A stretch of DNA of 64,000 nucleotides. Origin: Cinnamomum chago (taxonomy: Eukaryota; Streptophyta; Magnoliopsida; Laurales; Lauraceae). Position numbers and translations under genes: made by a program. A model generated the notes under the pieces. That model made no database searches. It saw nothing but the letters and a program-made list of their open reading frames with translations, and was not told the DNA's origin. Positions within the stretch are counted from its first letter, which is position 1. Each line of letters starts with the position of its first letter. The stretch is from positions 37,691,501 to 37,755,500 of the forward strand of contig CP142460.1 of NCBI GenBank assembly GCA_038049695.1, read 5' to 3'. Positions 56,238-64,000 of the stretch are shown here, piece by piece.

Positions 56238-56550
56238 TGCGGAAACGTGAATCAATGCGATTGAGGAAACAATCAATCACACAAGGAACAAGCAATCACA
56301 CACAAGAGATTTACGTGGTTTGGCAATCTTACCTATGTCCATGGGAAAGAAATTCGACTCTCCTTTGGATTCACTCTCTGTATGATTTGTTCTCTTACAG
56401 TACATCTCATGGGTTACATATTACATGAATATATAATGCTCTCTTTCTTGTCCCTCAGAAATCCTATTTTAGTCAATAAGAAAGTCTTAATACAATAACC
56501 AAAATACCCATGACCATGAACCCAATTGGTCTGGACCCACTAGGCCAACA
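56238..56550 (-). repeat. 3' LTR of the Copia at 56238-60801
   Basis: The plus strand runs from TGCGGAAACGTG to TAGGCCAACA, 313 bp, followed by a polypurine tract read on the minus strand. The left border is set by the TG/CA rule and the usual ACGTGGTTTGGC words, because the partner LTR is not in view. Confidence 0.7.
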
Positions 56551-58208
56551 ATCTCCCCCTCCAGACCATGGGGAAGATGCCTCTGAACCCCCTTACTAGG
56601 AGTCCAGTCCTGCCTACTTTGAACACAACTCCGACTTTCCCTTAGACACGACCTTAGTCATCATGTCCGAGTGATTATTGTCAATATGAATTTTCTCCAA
56701 CTTCATGAGATTCTTTTCGATGACCTCACGAATCCAATGATATCTTACATCAATATGCTTCGTGCGGGCATGGTATGTATAATTCTTGATAAGATCCATA
56801 GTACTCTGACTATTATAGTAGATTACATACTCTCCTTACTTAAAATCCAGTTTTCGAAAAAATTTATTCAACCAAATCATCTCCTTCCCTGCTTCATTTG
56901 CAGCTATGTATTCTGCTTCGGTTGTAGACAATTCCGTACTCTTCTGCAACTTAGACTGCCAGGAAATAACTTCCACTGCAAAAGTAAATAAGTACCCAGA
57001 AGTAGACAACCGACGATTAAGATCGCCTGCAAAATCAGCATCTGTAAAGCCTTCAAGTACTAGTTTTGAGCCTTCGAAACACAAGCTAAAATCTGATGTA
57101 CCTCTCAAGTATCTAAAAATCCACTTCACTGCTTCCCAATGCTTTTTCCCAGGGTTAGAAAGAAATCTACTCACTAAACCCGCTGCATGAGCAATGTCTG
57201 GCCGTATACACACCATGGCATACATAAAACTCCTAACTGCTGAGGAGTATGGAATAGACATCATCATTTTCTTTTCTTCACCTGTAGTAGGACATAATCC
57301 CTTACTGAACTTGAAGTGACTGGCTAAAGGCATGCTAACTGGCTTAGCTTTTTTCATGTTGAACTTTGCTAGCACCCGTTTAACATATTTCTCCTGTGAT
57401 AACCACAGTTTCTTGGCATTCCTGTCACGACGTATTTGCATTCCCAAAATCTGCCGTGCGAGACCCAAGTTTTTCATGTAAAAAGTCTTTGATATGTCCC
57501 TTTTCAGCCTGTCAATCATCTTACTATCATGTTCAACTATGAACATATCATCTACATATAAAAGAAGGATGATAAATTTGCCATTACCAAACTTACGAAT
57601 ATAAACACAGTGATCTGCAGCTGTCTTCGGGTACCCGTGACTCACAATGAATGAATCAAATTTCTTGTACCATTGCCTCGGTGCTTGCTTCAGCCCGTAA
57701 AAACTCTTTTTCAACCTGCAAACCATATGTTCTTTTTTTTCTACCTCAAACCCCTCCGCTGAGTCATGTAGATCTCTTCTTTCAGATCACCGTGAAGAAA
57801 TGTAGTCTTCACATCCATCTGTTCAAGCTCAAGGTCCATGCTGGCGACTAGACTTAAGACAACTCTGATAGAAGTCATCTTCACAACTGGAGAGAAGATT
57901 TCATCGAAGTCAATACCATTCGTCTACTCAAAGCCTTTAACCACTAGCCGTGCTTTGTGATTTATCGGTTTTCCACCGTCATCTCTCTTCAGTTTGAACA
58001 CCCATTTGTTCTTTAAAACTTTCATGCCTTTTGGAAGTTCCACTAGCTCATAAGTATTGTTTTTTTCAAAGAACTCATCTCATCTTGCATAGCCTTCATC
58101 CTCTTATCTTTATCTGCATGATTTTTTGCTTCTGAGTAGCTCTTTGGCTCCCCTTCATCTGTAAGCAAAATATAATCTGCCGCAGGATATCTTGTTGATG
58201 GTTGAGCT

Positions 58209-60152
58209 TGTCGCGACCCTGGACTGGGAATCCGGGATCGGGACAAATTGATGATGTGTGTGAACATTTATTTAATATTTATTTAATCTTCCACAGGTGT
58301 CCGCGATGAGGGTATCACATCAATATAATAAATGTTTCTGTTTAAATGCGGAAGCGTGTAGCAAATCAAATATTCAAACCATCTGTAGTCATAAAGACAA
58401 TAACACAAGTACAAATACTGTATCAAAATGAGCAACGATCATTAGCGTGTTTCCCAAAAGTAAGTTAAAGTTTATACAACGATCATTTAATTACATTCCC
58501 TAAAAAAGGAGGCCAACAAAGGGCAATACATCCCAAACAATAACCCAAAAGAATGGTTAAACCGTTTCCCAAAATGTTACGTCTCTCGTAGCAACAAAAT
58601 GTCTAAATGACATCATCAGCGTGTCACTTAACTAGGCGCTGCGGTTCACCGACCGCCTCCTCTGGCTCCTCCTCAAGGTAACCGGCAACAGGACCTGAGT
58701 ACCAAAAGTGGGTCAAACACGACGGTTTGACAAATGGGTAAAATATAATGCCCAACTAATAAATGAATTTACCTTGAAAAGCATTTAAACCTATTTAAAT
58801 AACAATTTCTATAAACGAGATAAAACATTTATTCAAATACAAGTATGCATTGTAAAACATGTAAAGGTAACTAAGGAATCGGGAAATAAGCAAAGATGAC
58901 AACCACACGAAGCTAAGTCCTCTATGACTAAAGTGACAGAGCAATAACTAGGCACTGATCTCAGTCACTCGAGGTGAGGAGAAACAATGGATCTTATAAA
59001 TACATATACCTATACTATACATGACCACGGTAGCTAGCCGGGCATCGAGAACCACAGTAGCAATTTGCGGCATCGGGACAAGACCACGGTAATAACCGGG
59101 TAGCGGGATCCAAACGGCAGCTGGCGAGACAAGAGGGGGATCTCCATGTCGGTGGATCAGACCAACAGGGTTATTCAAGCTTTGTGGTGTCGACTCATAG
59201 GTCAAATAACAAATCGAGACACGTATAAATAAATCCAATACAAGTAAATAAACGGGCATGACGGGGGTGCTCAAGGCACACTGTCATTTCATGTGGTGCA
59301 ATACACTTCAAGACAAGTAACTATTTCAAGTGTAATTTCAATGCTTTCGGGAAAACAAGGCATGTAGTATAAATCTCGGGAACAGTGAAATACAATAAAC
59401 AATTGAAATTTTCGGGTAAAGTATCGGGTTCAAGATTTATTTGAAGTGAATAGGGATCCCGTATGTCGATCTAATAACAATTTGGTACTCTTTGAGTTTG
59501 GGGACATTCTGGGCTCCTTATACACTTTGAATTTTCAAAACTTCAAATGAAATTTTCGTGATGTGGTTTCTTTCTCAAATGGCCTCATACATTACTTAGT
59601 AAATCTCCCTGACATAGGGGAAATGAGGAAGAAGAGTTCTCTTATAAGCAAATGGGGAGTGGGCTCCACTACTAATAATCTAATTGAGTTGAAATCATGG
59701 TTTTCAGTGCTTCTAATGAATTCGACGAAGAAGAGAAAAGTGATCGTCGAAATATCTAGTTTCCAAAAAGTATGTATTTCGTGGGTTTCGGGAATATCAA
59801 GTTTTGGGTACAGGTTTAGTGTAAAAAGACTGTTTTGCCCTCAAGGCTAGGAAATCGGGTTTCGGAATCTCGGACGGCCATGGGATCAACGTAAAAGTTG
59901 TAGGGATTAACAATATAAACAAAACGGGATAAAAATAATGATTGCAAGAATCTCCGATAAATTCCCAAGCACATGCAAAGTCATAAAAAAGAACCCCCAA
60001 AGGGCCCCACTAATTACTAAGCAATCAAAATTCTCCAAAACTATATCAAAATCTATTCTATTCTCAACTTAACCAAAGTCCACTAAACACGCTTAAGACT
60101 AACACACGACTTAATTAATGCTAATCGAGGTCACTCGGGACGGGGTCTTACA
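58209..60152 (-). mobile_element. Solo LTR, Del/Tekay-like, inside the Copia element
   Basis: The plus strand runs from TGTCGCGACCC to GGGGTCTTACA, 1,944 bp. Copia coding sequence resumes on both sides. The five-base flanks GAGCT and ACGCT match only in part. It is shorter than the relative at 9604-12759 because it lacks the palindromic subrepeat region and nearby sequence. Confidence 0.85.
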
Positions 60153-60801
60153 ACGCTCTCGAGTAGACCTCCTAACCTGAGGTTCTGTGGTTTCTGATTG
60201 AGGAGACTGCTCCCCCTGCTCAACACCTTGTTCATCTGGCAATCCCTGCACCTCATCATGATCCGGATCGTTTTGTCCACCTTCTCCACCTGTAGTCTAT
60301 ATTGGAGAAGGAGTTGGTGTGAGATCAACCACTCCATCAACAACTTCTTTAGACTTTTCAGTCTTCTCAATATCTCCAAAGAACTGATCTTTATGAAACA
60401 CCACATCCCTACTTCTAATAATTTTCCTCTTCTCTAGATCCCATAATCTGTAGCCAAACTCATCTCCACCATAGCCAAGGAAAATGCAACATACTGCCTT
60501 ATCATCCAGCTTTGAGCGTTGCTCCTTTGGTACATGTGCAAAAGCTTTGCACTCAAACACCTTCAAATGAGAATATAAAACATCTTTACTTGTCCATTTT
60601 CTCTCCGGAATGTCAAAATCCAAAGGAACTGAGGGAGACTTGTTAATCAGGTAAACGACAGTCAGGACAACTTCACCCCAAAATGGCTTGGGTAGCTGTG
60701 CCACTCTAATCATGCATCTCATTATTTCAAGAATAGTGCGGTTCATTCTCTCTGCTACACCATTGTACTGTGGAGTACCATGATGAAAGTTCATGCTATA
60801 C

Positions 60802-62799
60802 TGATCTGAACTTGGACTTCCATGGCTGATTTGGTTTTTCAAGTTTTTAAAAACTAAAACACAGATATGATTTTCCAGCCATGAAACATGCATAAAAACT
60901 CCATGAAATCATGATCAACATGTGTATAATGCAAGGAGATGATAGAGGACTAATACCTTGATGATATGAATGCCTCAGATCTCTGAAAAGAAAGACTTCA
61001 AAGTTCTGATCTCAGCCTGCAATCAGCAATACAAGTTGCAGAAATTTTCTGCAGTAGCTTCTCCTTTGATCTTCTCTTCTATTCCACTACCCAATCAGAT
61101 TGGCTTTGATTGTGGGATCAAAATATGGTTTCCTAGATGGGTTTTCTGAACTTACAATTTGTGGAAAAAGTCCAGCACCTGATCTCCTCTCTCCAATGAA
61201 GAAGAAGACTGCTGGGCGTGGGTTTCTCTCTTGCTCTCTTGGGCGGCCAATGGAGCTCCTATGTGTTTCACGCCTAGGGTAGAATTCCAGCACTTGTTGC
61301 ACGCCTAGGGTTGTATTCCCATGCTTGTTACACGCCTAGGGTATGGTGTGGGATATATATAAATGGTTCACATTCCTCTTTAGAGTTCTATCTAATAGGA
61401 AAGACCATCCCATAAAATAAGCAACTAGCCACCGAAGTTGTGCAACACTTTCTAATTAAAGATACTAAAAATTAGTAAACTTTAATTATAGGAACTCTTA
61501 CCCAAAGAGGAGTTCTTCCTTCCAAGTAAAAATACCTAGTTAAACTAGGAAACCTCACACAAGGGGCTCCCCTTATGGTTGGCCCACAAGATAGATAAAC
61601 ACACCATGACCCACAAGTTAATAATTTAGTTAGAGTTAAATTCATGTATGCCATCAAAAGCCTATTTGAATTTAAACTCAAAATTATTCTTCCACAAAAT
61701 TAATTCAACCACATATCATCTAATTAAATTAGGAAACCATGCCAATATAGGAAAGTGGCTAGAAGAGGGACCAAAAGACATATTTGCCCTTGGCTCCCAA
61801 AATGACCAAAATGTCCATGCTAACCCCATAGCAACATTAAGATCATTTTAACCTTAACTCATTCCACTAGAGAGTTATGGTTGCACTCCAGGGACAAATA
61901 TTAAATTGCAAATTAAGCTCATCATAAACTGACGATTGTCTTTGACCTACCAAGTACAATGACCATAATGCCCCTCTATGTAACATCCATAATCAAGTAG
62001 GTTAACCGATGTACTATCTACCTTCTTGATTACATCTCATCCTTAGAACTTCATACCCTTGACTTAATTATCATCCGGATATCATTCTCTTGATCCAGGG
62101 AGCGACCCACAAGTTCAATATCCATATGGAACATCCATATACTAAGATCTTAGATTCTGATGATTAATCGGATAATTCTAAGGGGATAATCATTCCATCA
62201 CTTGATGGCATAGATTCCATATTGCATTTGCACGTCCCAACTAATCAAGCCCGAGCACCCAAAACACAGAGCTGTTGACCCATGAACAGGATCTCACCCA
62301 TAGTGAATTAAAGCACAAGAACTTGACTTCGTCAGTTCATCCACAAATGCTCAAGATTAAGAGCACTGGTCACTCAGTAGCAAGAGGTGACTTGATCTCT
62401 CTCTGTGATAGTACTATTTTAGAGATCACACCTTCAAGTGGTCCTGTTCAATGCATGACACATGCACTAATGAGATAAATCCGGAAAGGCCTCCGTGACT
62501 AAGGTAAGTCACCCTGAATACAGGAGAGTATCTCATTATAACTTATACCAAGATGAAGTGCCCAACTCCATCTCTCAGTTATGAACGAGTTTATTGTTTT
62601 AAGTGTCCATGACTCAGACCTTACTGTGTGTAGCCACTACACACTTAAGTCATTTACTAGAAAACAATGGGCCTTACACAACCATACATATACACAAGCA
62701 GAAAGATAAAGATGTCATTCTATTAAATAACCAATAAATATCCAGTAACAGAGATGTGAGTGTAGTCAGTGGGCTTTAGGGCATACACCAATCCCAACA
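60802..62799 (-). repeat. 3' LTR (2.0 kb) of the Copia at the right edge
   Basis: On the minus strand it starts TGTTGGGATTGGTGTATGCC and ends near CCAAGTTCAGATCA. The right border is firm because the polypurine tract follows. The left border is set by the TG/CA rule and the end of the neighbouring integrase frame. Confidence 0.75.
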
Positions 62800-64000
62800 A
62801 TCTCCCACTTGCACTAAAGATCACTAGGACCTAACCTAACTCCCATAGACTCAAAATGTGAAGTAAACACTTTCTTAGTAAGAGTCTTAGTAAATGGGTC
62901 AGCTAAGTTATTTGCTGAGGCAATCTGCTCTACCACTATTTCTCCATCCTGGATGAATTCCCGGATCAAGTGGTACTTTCTCTGAATATGCTTGCCCTTT
63001 TTGTGATTTCTGGGCTCTTTACAGTTCGCTACTGCACCAGTATTGTCGCAGTACATGACAATCGGTTTTTGCACTGCAGGAACTACTCCCAATTCCAATA
63101 GGAATTTTCTGAGCCATACTGCTTCCTTCGCAGCTTCTGATGCCGCCACATACTCTGCTTCCATGGTAGAATCAGCAGTACAATCTTGCTTGACACTTCT
63201 CCATGATATAGCCCCTCCTGATAGAGTAAAGACGTATCCTGAGGTAGACTTTCTGCCATCTACATCCGACTGGAAATCAGAGTCTGTATACGCCAGTGGC
63301 GTTAGATCATCTGCTCGGTAGGTTAGCATATAATCTTTCGTTCTCCGAAGATACTTGAATATATGCTTAACAGCTGTCCAGTGCATAGGTCCAGGGTTTG
63401 ATTGATATCTACTAACCATGCCAACGGCAAAACAGATATCTGGTCTAGTACACAACATTGCATACATGAGGCTTCCAACAGCTGATGCATATGGTACTGT
63501 CCTCATGCTGTCTATCTCCTCAGGTGTTTTCGGACATTGATTCCGAGATAGTGGTACTCCATGTCTAGAAGGTAGCAAGCCCTTCTTGGAGTCATGCATG
63601 TTATACTTGACCAATATCTTCTCAATATACGAAGATTGGGATAAGGCTAACATCTTGTTCTTGCGATCTCGCAAAAGCTTGATCCCTAAGACATAGCTCG
63701 CCTCACCCAAATCCTTCATCTGAAATTGAGATGATAACCAAACCTTAGCAGACGACAACATGCCAACATCATTTCCAATGAGTAGTATGTCATCCACATA
63801 TAGGACTAAAAATGCAACTGCGTTTCCACTCCCTTTCTTATACACACATGGTTCATCAATGTTTTGATCAAAGCCAAAGGATTTGACTGCCTGATTAAAC
63901 TTGATGTTCCATGCCCTAGATGCTTGCTTAAGTCCATAAATGAACTTTTTAAGTTTACAGACCATGTTCTCTTGGCCACCAGCAATGAATCCCTCTGGTT
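60802..64000 (-). mobile_element. Copia element (Tork-like), 3' half, running off the window
   Basis: The 3' LTR is 60802-62799 and a polypurine tract follows it on the minus strand. A single long frame, 63965-62814, covers reverse transcriptase from GLKQASRAW through the VLYVDDILL motif to RNase H with DSTMEAEYVAASEAAKEA. This part looks whole. The remaining domains and the 5' LTR are off the right edge. It sits inside the integrase of the Copia at 56238-60801 and is therefore younger. Confidence 0.9.

Larger units (their letters stand above)
56238..60801 (-). mobile_element. Copia element (Tork/TNT1-like), fossil, with a solo LTR inside and its 5' part cut off
   Basis: The 3' LTR is 56238-56550, followed on the minus strand by a polypurine tract. 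RNase H and reverse transcriptase fill 56836 to about 58200, with the ILLLYVDDM block and LSTTEAEYIAANEAGKEM. A solo LTR occupies 58209-60152, after which the integrase continues to about 60801 (GTPQYNGVAERMNRTILE and KAFAHVPKEQRSKLDDKA). There another Copia has inserted. It has a few breaks in view. The 5' LTR, if present, is beyond the right edge. Confidence 0.87.

Noticed and set aside
55610-56295. Overlapping long open frames on both strands
   Set aside because: The region is GC-rich with open frames in several directions. No domain, start context or splice signals support a gene.

Overview
The window is plant nuclear DNA, about 64 kb, in which one host gene and one broken host-type gene sit among layers of transposable elements. 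Plant origin rests on the plant-specific host protein, a Plant Mobile Domain (PMD) gene, Copia elements primed from initiator tRNA-Met, and Del/Tekay-like LTRs about 3 kb long. The very long repeat-filled introns suggest a large-genome angiosperm, such as a woody magnoliid or basal eudicot. The species cannot be named from the sequence. No rRNA, tRNA or CRISPR array was found.

Layout. Positions 1-9433 are a nest of Del/Tekay-like Ty3/Gypsy LTRs. It holds the integrase end and 3' LTR of one element, two LTRs inserted into it in the opposite direction, and the tail of an older LTR. From 9434 to about 14440 (minus strand) lies a PMD gene. It is cut at its 3' end by an LTR, carries a complete solo LTR in an otherwise 82-base intron, and has a stop in the main exon. 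It stands head to head with the main host gene at 15015-49433 (plus strand). That gene has five coding exons (331, 769, 244, 63 and 66 nt) giving a 490-residue basic, probably nuclear, plant-specific protein of unknown function. Its 20.7-kb third intron holds two complete Copia elements, a 3.5-kb solo LTR and several small DNA transposons. From about 51.6 kb onward there is no host gene. That part has a hAT-like element with an exon-like segment, an LTR start at 54310, and a Copia element at 56238-60801. The Copia carries a solo LTR and is cut by a second, younger-looking Copia element that runs off the window.

The most informative signal is structural. Eleven small terminal-inverted-repeat elements are each bounded by 8-base target duplications that can be read directly (one lies in a TA repeat). 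They fall into about five sequence families, and most lie inside introns of the host gene. Together with the solo LTRs and their 5-base duplications they give a relative order of events: a tandem duplication in intron 3 was split by a Copia element in one copy and by a hAT-like element in the other. Both complete Copia elements and the solo LTR in intron 3 are antisense to the gene. The terminal coding exon is duplicated in tandem (73 bp), and exon 2 begins at a tandem NAGNAG acceptor.

No undescribed multi-gene system was found. The best leads are the host protein, its splicing features, and the DNA transposon families.
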